From Bradyrhizobium nivariense (GTDB taxonomy: Bacteria > Pseudomonadota > Alphaproteobacteria > Rhizobiales > Xanthobacteraceae), in NCBI RefSeq assembly GCF_029846715.1, contig NZ_JARVWW010000032.1, forward strand, positions 25,204 through 89,203: a stretch of 64,000 nt of DNA, given 5' to 3'. This document shows, in pieces, positions 35,441-44,254 of this stretch. Every line of letters begins with the position of its first letter. Position 1 is the first letter of the stretch. A model generated the notes under the pieces. It did not search any database. It saw nothing but the letters and a program-made list of their open reading frames with translations, and was not told the DNA's origin. A program made the position numbers and the translations under genes.

Positions 35441-37632
35441 CACACGATCTCCCGCGAGCCGCTGCGCGCCCGCAGCGAATTCAACATGACCAGAATCGAG
35501 GACCCGCTCATAGCGCCCGCCGCGATCAGTGGCGTCACCTTACCGCTGATCGCGATCGGCACTGCCAGCACATTGTAGCCGATCGCGAGCCAGAGGTTTT
35601 GCCGCATCAGGCGCAGCGCCTTGCGCGAGAAGTTGATGGCCGCGACAATCGGCGCTAGCGGTCGGCCGAGGAAGACGAGATCGGCGGTCGACTGACTGAC
35701 CTGCGCGGCCGAGATCGGCGCCATCGAAACATGCGCCGCTGCAAGCGAGGGCGCATCGTTGATGCCGTCCCCGATCATAAGCACCTTGGCACCTCGCCGC
35801 TTCAACTGCTCGATCCGCGCGATCTTGTCGGCCGGGGTGACGCCGGCACGCCATTCGGCGATGCCAAGGGCATGGGCCGCCGCCCTCACCGCTGGCTCGC
35901 GGTCGCCGGATAGAATCTCGACGCCGATGTTGCGCGCCTTCAGAGCCGCGACCGCGGCCTGCGCATCCGGCCGCAGGCCCTGACGCACCGAGAGGATGAA
36001 CGTTTCGGTGCCCTTGCTGAAGACCACGATGGAAGCTTCCGGGTCGACACTGGCGCTCTCACCGACCAGCACTTCGGCACCGCAGAAAGACGGACGACCC
36101 AAACGGAGCTCGACGCCGTCCACATGCGCGCACACACCCTGTCCGGCCATCTCGGCCGCACCGACGATTGGCGATCTGGCGCCAGCGGCCTGCGCGACGG
36201 CGGCTGCCACCGGATGATTGCTCGACAGCGCCAGCCGGCCGGCGAGCTCGAAGATCTCGGCGGGTATGTCGGTGGCATTGGTGACTTCGAGCTCTGGTAG
36301 CGTCAGCGTGCCGGTCTTGTCGAAGATGACATGATCGGCTTCGGCCAGCCGCTCGATGGCATCGCCCGAATTGAGCAGCACGCCGAACTTGAACATTACG
36401 CCCGAGGCCGCCGTCTGCACGGTTGGGATCGCGAGCCCGAGTGCGCACGGGCAGGTGATGATCAGGACGGCGACGCCGGTGACGATCGCATCGTGCCAGC
36501 TCGCGCCGGCGATCACCCAGCCGAGGATGGTAAGGAACGCGGTCGCGTGCACCATCGGCGCGTAGAGCCGCGAGGCGCGATCCGCGAGCCGCATATAGCG
36601 CGAGCGCGCCTGGAGCGCGTTGTCAAGCAACCGCGTGATCTCGGCGAGCAGCGTCGCCTCGGATGCCGCCGAAACCCGCACCCGCAGCGCGCCCGAAATG
36701 TTCATCGATCCCGCATACACCGGCGTACCCTGTCCGGCCGTGACATAAAGCGTCTCGCCGGTAATCTGGCTCTGGTCGATCTCGGAACGTCCCTCGATCA
36801 CGGTACCGTCGACCGCACAGCGCTCGCCCGGTCGCAGCAGCACGATGTCGCCGGAATGGATCGCCGCTACCGGCACTTGCGAGATTTCGTCGGGCCCGAC
36901 GAACTTGGCCGCCGTCTCTGCCTTCAACGCGGCTAGGTTGCCGGCGACCGCGCGGGTCCGCCGCCGCATGTTCTGGTCGAGGACGCGGCCGACCAGGAGG
37001 AAGGTGAGCAGCATGATTGCCGCATCGAAATAGGCATCCTCCACGTGATGGATGGTCTCGATCACGGACAGGCCGAGCGCCATGATCACGCCGATCGAAA
37101 TCGGGACGTCCATGTTGGCGGTCTTCGCCGACAGCGCGCGCCAGGCCGAACGGAAGAACGGCTGGCCGGCATAGGCAGCCGCCGGCAGCGCGATCAGCGC
37201 TGAGAGCCAATGGAAGAAGTCGCGCTGCTCCGGCAGCATGTCCGAGACGTTGCCGGACCACACCGAGATCGACAGCATCATCACGTTCATGGCGGCAAAC
37301 GCCGCGACGCCGAGGCAGCGCAGCAGGAAGCGGAATTGGGCGACCTCGCTCAATTCCGCGCTCTCGGTCTCATACGGATAGGCCTTGTAGCCGAGCTCTT
37401 CGAGGCGATCGATGAAGCGAGCCGGGTCGAGCGTGCCCTGCTTCCATTCGAGCACCACGCGTCGGTCGGTGAGGTTCACCCGCGCCAGCGTGACCTCGGG
37501 AATGGCCGACAATCCGCCTTCGATCTTGGCCATGCAGCCGGCGCAGTGAACGCCCTCGACGGCGAGGTCGATGTGCTGAAGGCTAGTGCCTACGGTCCGG
37601 ACATAGTGCGAAAGATCCCGCGTGACATGCAT
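35440..37632 (-). CDS. fixI: FixI/CcoI, copper-exporting P1B-type ATPase
   Basis: 730 aa, the size known for B. japonicum FixI. An N-terminal heavy-metal domain has GVHCAGCMAKIE (C30, C33). Eight membrane helices, the ion-binding CPCALGLAIP motif, the phosphorylation site DKTGTLTLPE and the hinge GDGINDAPSLAAAHV follow. It supplies copper for CuB of the cbb3 oxidase across the inner membrane. It starts 11 nt after fixH and overlaps fixS. Confidence 0.96.
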   Translation of the reverse strand: MHVTRDLSHYVRTVGTSLQHIDLAVEGVHCAGCMAKIEGGLSAIPEVTLARVNLTDRRVVLEWKQGTLDPARFIDRLEELGYKAYPYETESAELSEVAQFRFLLRCLGVAAFAAMNVMMLSISVWSGNVSDMLPEQRDFFHWLSALIALPAAAYAGQPFFRSAWRALSAKTANMDVPISIGVIMALGLSVIETIHHVEDAYFDAAIMLLTFLLVGRVLDQNMRRRTRAVAGNLAALKAETAAKFVGPDEISQVPVAAIHSGDIVLLRPGERCAVDGTVIEGRSEIDQSQITGETLYVTAGQGTPVYAGSMNISGALRVRVSAASEATLLAEITRLLDNALQARSRYMRLADRASRLYAPMVHATAFLTILGWVIAGASWHDAIVTGVAVLIITCPCALGLAIPTVQTAASGVMFKFGVLLNSGDAIERLAEADHVIFDKTGTLTLPELEVTNATDIPAEIFELAGRLALSSNHPVAAAVAQAAGARSPIVGAAEMAGQGVCAHVDGVELRLGRPSFCGAEVLVGESASVDPEASIVVFSKGTETFILSVRQGLRPDAQAAVAALKARNIGVEILSGDREPAVRAAAHALGIAEWRAGVTPADKIARIEQLKRRGAKVLMIGDGINDAPSLAAAHVSMAPISAAQVSQSTADLVFLGRPLAPIVAAINFSRKALRLMRQNLWLAIGYNVLAVPIAISGKVTPLIAAGAMSGSSILVMLNSLRARSGSREIV

Positions 37633-37643
37633 GACATCGTCCC

Positions 37644-38129
37644 TCAGTTCAGGATTACGCGGCTGCGCGACAGGAAGACGCGGGTGCCCCGCGCTTCACC
37701 CTCGATCACCAGGTCCCATTGGCCCGGCGCGACGGCCGCCGCATTGCCGCGATAGATGCCGACGCCAGCCTCGGAGAGTTCGACCGCAAGATCGGCGCGC
37801 TTGTCGGTTGGCCGCTCCAGGCGTCCTCCGAACGTCAATCCACTCATCGGCTGGCCCGCCGCGTCGCGCGCGTCGACCTGGAGCGTGGCATCGCCGTCGG
37901 CACGGTGCTCGATATGGGCGCTGACCTGCCATTTGCGCGCGGCCTGGTCCTGCGCCGCCGAAATCTCCCGGTCGTAGGTGAGGCCCGCGGCATAGGGGCT
38001 GTCGACATCGGTGCCGGGCAGCGTTGCGATTGCAAGCTTCATCATGGTGACGTTGACGCCGATTACGACGCCGAAAAAGGCGACCAGCATCAGGAACACC
38101 TTGGTTCCGGTCAGCGGCTTGGTGACCAT
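37644..38129 (-). CDS. fixH: FixH, cbb3 oxidase assembly protein
   Basis: 161 aa with one N-terminal membrane helix (VFLMLVAFFGVVIGVNVTMM) and a periplasmic beta-domain containing the FixH pattern AAGLTYDREISAAQDQAARKWQV and GQPMSGLTFGGRLERPT. It lies 15 nt after fixG. The protein is needed for cbb3 biogenesis, probably acting with FixI in copper delivery. Confidence 0.94.
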   Translation of the reverse strand: MVTKPLTGTKVFLMLVAFFGVVIGVNVTMMKLAIATLPGTDVDSPYAAGLTYDREISAAQDQAARKWQVSAHIEHRADGDATLQVDARDAAGQPMSGLTFGGRLERPTDKRADLAVELSEAGVGIYRGNAAAVAPGQWDLVIEGEARGTRVFLSRSRVILN

Positions 38130-38144
38130 GGCAGTCTCCTGGTG

Positions 38145-39611
38145 TTAAGGCGCGACGAAATTGTCGGTGGTGGTGGCAATCTCGCCGAGCCCGATATCGG
38201 TGACATGGAAGCGCACGGGGATCGATTTCTCGGGATTGCTGTCAGCTGGCGCGGTGACGAGCAGCCGCAGCTCGCTGGTGGAATCGCGCGGGATCACGAT
38301 CATCGGCCGGTCCGGCGTCACTGAATCAACACCGACGATGTGGATTGTGGCGTTGACCGGACCGTCGGCGTCGATCGCAATGACACGATCGTAGCCGCTC
38401 TTGTTCAGAAGCCGGACCGTATACGCGTTGCGGATCGAGCCGTCGCTGAGCCTGACCGCGACCGGATTGCGGTCGTGCAGCACGTTGAGATCAAGTAGGC
38501 TGCGGGTCGCCAGCACGTAAAGCATGATGCCGCCGACGGCCGCGATGATCGCACTGTAGGCGATGGTGCGAGCGCGGACGATGCGATAGATCGGCGCCTT
38601 TCCGTCCTGGCGGCGCTGGATGTTGATGTCGTTGTCATAGCCGATCAGCCGCTTCGGCCGGCCGATCTTGGTCATGACGTTGTCGCAGGCGTCGATGCAG
38701 AGCCCGCACTGGATGCATTCGAGCTGCGGCCCGTTGCGGATGTCAATACCGGTCGGGCAGACCGCGACGCATTGATAGCAGTCGACGCAGTCGCCAGCGT
38801 GCTCGCCGAGTGCGCGCAGCTCCGCGGCCTTCTTCACCGAGGTGCGCTTCTCGCCGCGATCGTAGCGGTAGGCGACGTTGAGCGCCCACTCATCGGTGAG
38901 CGCGGCCTGAATGCGGGGCCACGGGCACATGTAGGTGCAGACCTGCTCGCGCATGCAGCCAGCGAGCACGTAAGTGGTGGCGGTGAGAATGCCGATCCAG
39001 ATATAGGCGATCATCGGCGCCTGAAAGGTGACGAACTGCTTCACCAGGGTCGGCGCGTCGTTGAAATAGAGCACCCAGGCGCCGCCGGTCCACCAGGCGA
39101 TCATCAGCCAGATCGAATGCTTGAGCACGATCTCGGAGATGCGCTCGAGCTTCATCGGATCGGACGAGGCGTCCTTCTTCATCCGTTCGCGCCGGTCGCC
39201 TTCGATCAGGCGCTCGACGGCGTAGAATAGGTCGCTCCAGACCGTCTGCGGGCAGAGATAGCCGCACCAGATGCGCCCACCGACCGAGTTCATCAGAAAC
39301 AGCGCCACCGCGGCGACGATCAGCAGGCCCGTGAAGTAATAGACTTCCTGCGGCCACAGCTCGATGAAGAAGAAATAGAAGCGACTGTTGGGAAGATCGA
39401 TCAGCACCGCTTGGCTCGGGGCGCCCAGGCCGCGGTTCCAGCGCACGAAAGGTAGGAAGTAGTAGACGGCGAGGCAGAACGCCATTAGGCCCCATTTGAT
39501 CCGACGGAACGCGCCGGAGACGCTCTGCGGATAGACCGTCTTGCGGGCGGCGTAGAGTGGCGCGAGATCGTCGTCCGATGTGAGCTCGTTTGGGTTCACG
39601 GTCTTGTTCAT
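38145..39611 (-). CDS. fixG: FixG/CcoG, membrane-bound ferredoxin-like cbb3 accessory protein
   Basis: 488 aa. Several membrane helices, NosR-like VGGRIWCGYLCPQTVW, then two [4Fe-4S] motifs CVDCYQCVAVCP and CIQCGLCIDACD, followed by a C-terminal Ig-like domain (FixG_C). It reduces Cu(II) for cbb3 assembly. It is the first gene of fixGHIS, with a FixK2 box 57 nt upstream. Confidence 0.96.
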   Translation of the reverse strand: MNKTVNPNELTSDDDLAPLYAARKTVYPQSVSGAFRRIKWGLMAFCLAVYYFLPFVRWNRGLGAPSQAVLIDLPNSRFYFFFIELWPQEVYYFTGLLIVAAVALFLMNSVGGRIWCGYLCPQTVWSDLFYAVERLIEGDRRERMKKDASSDPMKLERISEIVLKHSIWLMIAWWTGGAWVLYFNDAPTLVKQFVTFQAPMIAYIWIGILTATTYVLAGCMREQVCTYMCPWPRIQAALTDEWALNVAYRYDRGEKRTSVKKAAELRALGEHAGDCVDCYQCVAVCPTGIDIRNGPQLECIQCGLCIDACDNVMTKIGRPKRLIGYDNDINIQRRQDGKAPIYRIVRARTIAYSAIIAAVGGIMLYVLATRSLLDLNVLHDRNPVAVRLSDGSIRNAYTVRLLNKSGYDRVIAIDADGPVNATIHIVGVDSVTPDRPMIVIPRDSTSELRLLVTAPADSNPEKSIPVRFHVTDIGLGEIATTTDNFVAP

Positions 39612-39667
39612 CGCCTGGAGTTTTTCGAGAGGTGCGATTCAACCTAGGCCCGGCGCCGAAGCGTCGG

Positions 39668-39681
39668 TTGATCCAGCGCAA
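39668..39681. promoter_or_regulatory. FixK2 box upstream of fixGHIS
   Basis: TTGA-TCCAGC-GCAA (read from the minus strand as TTGC-N6-TCAA) matches TTG(A/C)-N6-(T/G)CAA. It lies in the 110-nt gap between fixP and fixG, 57 nt from the fixG start, so fixGHIS has its own anaerobic promoter. Confidence 0.75.
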
Positions 39682-39721
39682 GCGGGGACATTTTGTTCGC
39701 CCCCGTCCGCACCCAAATCGA

Positions 39722-40600
39722 CTATTTGCCGCCGCCGAGCGAGTGGACGTAGACCGCCATCGCCTTAATGGTGGCGGGATCGAGCCGCCCTTCCCAAGCC
39801 GGCATGACGCCGGCGCGGCCCTGGCTGATGGTCTCGATCAGGATCGCCTCGTCCGAGCCGTAGAGCCAGATCTTGTCGGTCAGGTTGGGCGCACCGAGCT
39901 CCTGGTTGCCCTTGCCACCATCGCCGTGGCAGCCGACGCAATTCTCGGCGAAGATCTTTTCGCCCTTGGCGCCATCGTAGTTCTTCCGCGTCGGGAGTTC
40001 CGACAACGAGCGGACATAGTTGGCGACCGTGACGATCTCGTCCGGCTTCAGCACACCGTCCTTGCCGAAGGCGAGCATCTGGCCCTCATGCGTCTTGGCG
40101 TTGCCGGAGCGCGCGCCGAACTGGATGGTCTGCATGATCTGGTCGAGCGTCCCGCCCCACAGCCAATCGTCGTCGTTGAGATTCGGATAGCCCTTGGCGC
40201 CGGCGCCGCCGCTGCCGTGACATGGCGCGCAATTGTCGCCGAACACGGTCTTGCCCTTGGCGCGTGCGAGCGCCAGCAGCCCCGGGTCCTTCTCGATCTC
40301 GGCGAGCGAGGCCGCGCCCAGCGCCACCATCTTGGCTCCGCGGATCTTCTCGAGCTTGGCAAGCTCGACCGCGACGTCGGCGCGTATCGAGTAACCGAAC
40401 AGCCCCGTGGTATTGCTGGAGATCAGCGGCCAGGCCGGATAGACGATCCAGTAGCCGATCGCCCAGACAATGGTGAGGTAGAAGGTGATCACCCACCAGC
40501 GCGGCAGCGGCGTGTTGAGCTCCTTGATGCCGTCCCACTCGTGGCCGGTCGTGGACCTGCCGGAGACGGAATCGATTTCGTCATGATGATCGTTCATCAT
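39722..40600 (-). CDS. fixP: FixP/CcoP, dihaem c-type subunit of cbb3 oxidase
   Basis: 292 aa (or 291 from the second ATG at 40597). The N-terminal block TTGHEWDGIKELNTPLPRWW precedes a membrane helix, and the two haem-binding motifs are CAPCH (about 124-128) and CVGCH (about 217-221). GGAGGA lies 8 nt before the first ATG. The protein passes electrons from cytochrome c to FixO/FixN in the periplasm. Confidence 0.96.
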   Translation of the reverse strand: MMNDHHDEIDSVSGRSTTGHEWDGIKELNTPLPRWWVITFYLTIVWAIGYWIVYPAWPLISSNTTGLFGYSIRADVAVELAKLEKIRGAKMVALGAASLAEIEKDPGLLALARAKGKTVFGDNCAPCHGSGGAGAKGYPNLNDDDWLWGGTLDQIMQTIQFGARSGNAKTHEGQMLAFGKDGVLKPDEIVTVANYVRSLSELPTRKNYDGAKGEKIFAENCVGCHGDGGKGNQELGAPNLTDKIWLYGSDEAILIETISQGRAGVMPAWEGRLDPATIKAMAVYVHSLGGGK

Positions 40601-40603
40601 CTT

Positions 40604-40768
40604 TTACTCCTCCCGCAACGGCAGCTGTGCCGCTTCGTCGAAAGCAGCCTTGTTACGGGGCCAGAGTGCGTAGGCGATGATCGCGAGAAAAATCGCGACG
40701 AAGACCGGCGTCCAGATCGTGGTCACGAGACCGGACGTAAGATTGTCGAGTGTCAGGATGGCTTTCAT
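40604..40768 (-). CDS. fixQ: FixQ/CcoQ, small subunit of cbb3 oxidase
   Basis: A 54-aa single-helix protein (MKAILTLDNLTSGLVTTIW, VFVAIFLAIIAYALWPRNK) with the conserved YALWP-(R/K)NK motif that ends the CcoQ helix. It lies between fixO (13 nt) and fixP (3 nt) and stabilises the oxidase complex. Confidence 0.94.
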   Translation of the reverse strand: MKAILTLDNLTSGLVTTIWTPVFVAIFLAIIAYALWPRNKAAFDEAAQLPLREE

Positions 40769-40781
40769 CGTTGGTGCCTTC

Positions 40782-41516
40782 TCAGCGAAGATTTGCTTTC
40801 TCGTTGTAGAGCTTGAAGTCGACCAGCGTGCCGAGCATCTGCAAGTACGCGATCAACGCGTCCATCTCGGTCGGTGTCCCGGTCTTGCCGCCGAAATTGC
40901 GCACCGCCGCCTTGGCGTAGCGCTTGGCGAAGGCGTCGGTGCCGGCATTATCCGGATCGGCCTGCGCCTTCATGTCCGCGCCGGCGCTGGCGATCTGGTC
41001 GTCCGTATAGGGCACCCCAATAGTCCTCAGCGTGCGCATGTGATCGGCAATTGTGTCCGGATCCACTGCGGTCTGGGCGAGGAATGGATAGCCCGGCATC
41101 ACCGACTGCGGCACGATCGCGCGCGGGTTGGTCAGATGGGTGACGTGCCAGTCGTCGGAATATTTGGCGCCGACGCGGGCAAGGTCTGGACCGGTGCGCT
41201 TCGAACCCCACTGGAACGGATGGTCGAACATGCTCTCGGCGGCGAGCGAGAAGTGGCCGTAGCGCTCGACCTCGTCGCGCAGGGGGCGGATCATCTGCGA
41301 GTGGCAGAGATAGCAGCCCTCGCGGACGTAGACGTTGCGTCCCGCGAGCTCCAGCGGCGTGTAGGGCCTGATCCCGTCGACCTTTTCGATCGTGCTCTTG
41401 AGGTAGAACAGCGGAGTGATCTCGACGAGACCACCGATTGCGATCACCAGCAGGATGGCAACGATCAGGATGATCGAGTTCTTTTCGAAGACTTGGTGGC
41501 GTGTCCAGAACGACAT
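40782..41516 (-). CDS. fixO: FixO/CcoO, monohaem cytochrome c subunit of cbb3 oxidase
   Basis: 244 aa from MSFWTRHQVFEKNS at 41516, preceded by AGGAG; an upstream in-frame start would overlap fixN. It has one membrane helix, then the haem motif CYLCH (YVREGCYLCHSQMIRP), and conserved RTGPDLARVGAKYSD-W. Electron transfer in the membrane-bound oxidase. Confidence 0.96.
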   Translation of the reverse strand: MSFWTRHQVFEKNSIILIVAILLVIAIGGLVEITPLFYLKSTIEKVDGIRPYTPLELAGRNVYVREGCYLCHSQMIRPLRDEVERYGHFSLAAESMFDHPFQWGSKRTGPDLARVGAKYSDDWHVTHLTNPRAIVPQSVMPGYPFLAQTAVDPDTIADHMRTLRTIGVPYTDDQIASAGADMKAQADPDNAGTDAFAKRYAKAAVRNFGGKTGTPTEMDALIAYLQMLGTLVDFKLYNEKANLR

Positions 41517-41527
41517 GCTGGAGCTCC

Positions 41528-43180
41528 TCATTCCGCCGGCTGAAGCGCGACGGGCATCATCTGGACTTCCTGTTCGGCGACGCGAACGGTCATCCAGAGA
41601 TTATAGGCCATGATCAGCGCGCCGATCAGGAACAGCCCGCCGCCGGCGGCGCGAATGATGTAGAAGGGATGCATCGCCTCGACGGTCTCGATGAAGGAAT
41701 ATTCGAGGAAGCCGAGCGAGGTGTAAGCGCGCCACATCAGGCCCTGAAGGATGCCGGACACCCACATCGCGGAGATGTAGAGAACGATGCCGAGCGTGGC
41801 GATCCAGAAGTGCCAGTTGACGAGCTTCAGGCTGTAGAGTTGCTTGCGATTCCAGGCCCACGGCACCAGGCAGTAGAGCGCGCCGAAGGAGACGAAGCCG
41901 ACCCAGCCGAGCGCGCCGGAGTGCACGTGGCCAATGGTCCAATCGGTGTAGTGGCTGAGCGAGTTGACTACCTTGATCGCCATCATCGGGCCTTCGAAGG
42001 TCGACATTCCGTAGAAGGCGACGGAGACCACGAGCATGCGCAGCACGGGATCGGTGCGCAGCTTGTCCCAGGCGCCCGACAGCGTCATCAGACCGTTGAT
42101 CATGCCGCCCCAGGAGGGCATCCACAACATGATCGAGAAGGTCATGCCGAGCGTCTGCGTCCAGTCCGGGAGCGCCGTGTAATGCAGATGGTGCGGGCCG
42201 GCCCAGATATAGAGGAAAATCAGCGCCCAGAAATGGATGATCGACAGCCGGTAGGAGTAGATCGGCCGCCCGGCCCGCTTGGGGATGAAATAGTACATGA
42301 TGGCGAGGAAGCCGGCGGTCAGGAAGAAGCCGACCGCGTTATGGCCGTACCACCATTGGAACATGGCGTCCTGGATGCCGCCCCAGGCGATGTAGGACTT
42401 CGAGCCGAATACTGAAACCGGCAACGCGGGATTATTGCCGAGGTGCAGAACCGCGATCGTCACGATGAAGGCGAGATAGAACCAGTTCGCGACGAAGATA
42501 TGCGGTTCCTTGCGTTTGACAACGGTGCCGAGAAAGACGAGCAGATAGGTGACCCAGACGATGGTCAGCCAGAGATCGGCGTACCATTCCGGTTCGGCAT
42601 ATTCCTTGGACTGGGTGACGCCGAGCAGATACCCCGTGCCGGCGATCAGGATGAAGAAATTGTATCCGACGACGACGAACCAGGGCGCGAGATCGCCAGC
42701 GAGGCGCACGCGGCAGCTCTTCTGTACGACGTAGAAGGACGTCGCGATCAGGACGTTGCCGCCGAAGGCGAAAATCACGGCGGACGTGTGCAGTGGCCGT
42801 AGGCGGCCGAAGCTGGTCCAGGGCAGATCGAAGTTCAGCGCGGGCCAGGCCAGTTGCGAGGCGATGATGAGGCCCACGAGAAATCCGGCGATGCCCCAGA
42901 ACACCGCCATGAAGGAGGAGAACTTGATCGGCCCCATGTTGTAGTTGGGACGGCCATTCACCTCGGCCGGCGGCAGCGCCGCCGGGCGGTCGAAGTAGCG
43001 GTTGACGATGCAGAAAACCGCAGCCAGGCTCCCCGCCGCACCGAGCGCGGCGTGGAAGGCGAACGGCGCATCGAGCGCCTTCGCCGAGGCGATCACGCAG
43101 ACATAGGCGGTGATCGCGAACACTGCCGCCAGGCCGCTTTCACCGATGGTCATGGATTTGGAATTCGAGGGCTGGCGCAT
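41528..43180 (-). CDS. fixN: FixN/CcoN, catalytic subunit of cbb3-type cytochrome oxidase
   Basis: About 550 aa from MRQPSNSKSMTIGESGL (43180); a longer frame adds 13 unlikely residues. Twelve membrane helices are expected. Haem and CuB ligands are visible in RLRPLHTSAVIFAFGGN, FQWWYGHNAVGFFLT, YIWAGPHHLHYTALPDW and SHYTDWTIGHVHSGALGW. It is the high-affinity terminal oxidase used by bacteroids at nanomolar O2. It leads the fixNOQP operon behind a perfect FixK2 box. Confidence 0.97.
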   Translation of the reverse strand: MRQPSNSKSMTIGESGLAAVFAITAYVCVIASAKALDAPFAFHAALGAAGSLAAVFCIVNRYFDRPAALPPAEVNGRPNYNMGPIKFSSFMAVFWGIAGFLVGLIIASQLAWPALNFDLPWTSFGRLRPLHTSAVIFAFGGNVLIATSFYVVQKSCRVRLAGDLAPWFVVVGYNFFILIAGTGYLLGVTQSKEYAEPEWYADLWLTIVWVTYLLVFLGTVVKRKEPHIFVANWFYLAFIVTIAVLHLGNNPALPVSVFGSKSYIAWGGIQDAMFQWWYGHNAVGFFLTAGFLAIMYYFIPKRAGRPIYSYRLSIIHFWALIFLYIWAGPHHLHYTALPDWTQTLGMTFSIMLWMPSWGGMINGLMTLSGAWDKLRTDPVLRMLVVSVAFYGMSTFEGPMMAIKVVNSLSHYTDWTIGHVHSGALGWVGFVSFGALYCLVPWAWNRKQLYSLKLVNWHFWIATLGIVLYISAMWVSGILQGLMWRAYTSLGFLEYSFIETVEAMHPFYIIRAAGGGLFLIGALIMAYNLWMTVRVAEQEVQMMPVALQPAE

Positions 43181-43237
43181 CGCGGATTCTCTCTGAAAGA
43201 ACACAGCGCCACAAACCACATCCGCCCTCGCGGGGAA

Positions 43238-43251
43238 TTGATTGAAATCAA
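43238..43251. promoter_or_regulatory. FixK2 box upstream of fixNOQP
   Basis: TTGA-TTGAAA-TCAA is a perfectly symmetric FixK/Fnr-type site, 58 nt upstream of the fixN start. Confidence 0.85.
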
Positions 43252-43421
43252 AATATGCCGTTGAGTTCTGCCAATCCGGCGAACATCTTCTGGTTTTCCC
43301 CTGAACGTCTTCGACGTCGTCAGTTCAAGTGCCTCTCCCCTTGGCCACCGGCGTGACAAGCGAACGGGAGCAACCTCCGTAACGCACGGAGCCAGGAACT
43401 CGCGAAACTCGCGAACGCCTT

Positions 43422-43847
43422 TCAGTCGCGCGCGGTGGCCTTGAGTGACGCGATGACATCCTCGCGGGCGATGATTCCAACCAGCTTCTGGACGCTGTTG
43501 AGCACAATGACGCTCCTGATGCGGTGCTCGACAATAATCTGGAGCACGCGCGTCAGTCTCGTTTCGGGACTGACATAGATGAACTCTGGCGACATCACGT
43601 CGCCAACCTTGCGGCTCATCAGATCACGATAACGCGGCAATATCTGGGTCGGAGTAAAGGCGAAGCACTTCAAAATGTCGAATTTGGTGACGACGCCGAC
43701 CACCTGCCCATCATCCTCAACCGGGTAGCTGTTGAAATCGTCGCGCTCGAACATCGCGCTCAGCTCAAGCAGATCGAAATCTCGCTTGGCCGTCTGGACT
43801 TTGCGTGTCATGTAGCTGTCGACGGTCTGATCAAGAAACTTGTACAC
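43422..43847 (-). CDS. CBS-domain pair protein
   Basis: 141 aa made of two CBS motifs: SYMTRKVQTAKRDFDLLELSAMF...YPVEDDGQVVGVVTKFDILK (about 11-60) and DVMSPEFIYVSPETRLTRVLQIIVE...IVLNSVQKLVGIIAREDVI (about 82-135). Such stand-alone pairs bind adenine nucleotides and act as energy sensors; the partner is unknown. It lies between fixNOQP and fixL with no FixK2 box of correct spacing in front. Synteny suggests a role in low-O2 physiology. Confidence 0.9.
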   Translation of the reverse strand: MYKFLDQTVDSYMTRKVQTAKRDFDLLELSAMFERDDFNSYPVEDDGQVVGVVTKFDILKCFAFTPTQILPRYRDLMSRKVGDVMSPEFIYVSPETRLTRVLQIIVEHRIRSVIVLNSVQKLVGIIAREDVIASLKATARD

Positions 43848-44254
43848 GGCGCGTTCTCCTCGCTTTGTCTGGGTTCGCCGGCCGTCGGTGCGACAGAAAC
43901 ACGCAGGGGGCGGATTGCGTCAACAGATGCTATTTGATGGCCGAGGATCAACTCGCGGCACCGCGAATAGCCGTAGCCGTCTGGGACCTGAAGACACCCG
44001 TCGTTGGCGTGATCGAGCGCCAGGCTGACCATCACTGTCGCATATGTTATCGGGAGCCTCCGGGCAGCGAGATGCGACAGAATCTAGCTGCGCCGACGCA
44101 ACGCTGGAATGAGGTAGATCAAATTTCGTCGCAACGGCCGAAAGAAGTCCGTCAATAATGCCGGACATCCGAACTTGCCTCCGGCCCGGCCTTGGGCGAA
44201 ATTGCCGCCACGTTTGCAGCAGGGGGCCCACCGCATGAGAATGGGAGCAATAGT
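43848..44254. other. fixL upstream region without supported gene
   Basis: No convincing gene. It holds a TTGAT-N8-ATCAA sequence whose spacing is wrong for a FixK/Fnr site, and the probable fixL ribosome-binding site GGGAG at 44243-44247. Confidence 0.45.

Noticed and set aside
43934..43951. TTGAT-N8-ATCAA upstream of the CBS gene and fixL
   Set aside because: Fnr/FixK sites need TTGAT-N4-ATCAA; the eight-base spacer puts the half-sites on the wrong faces.
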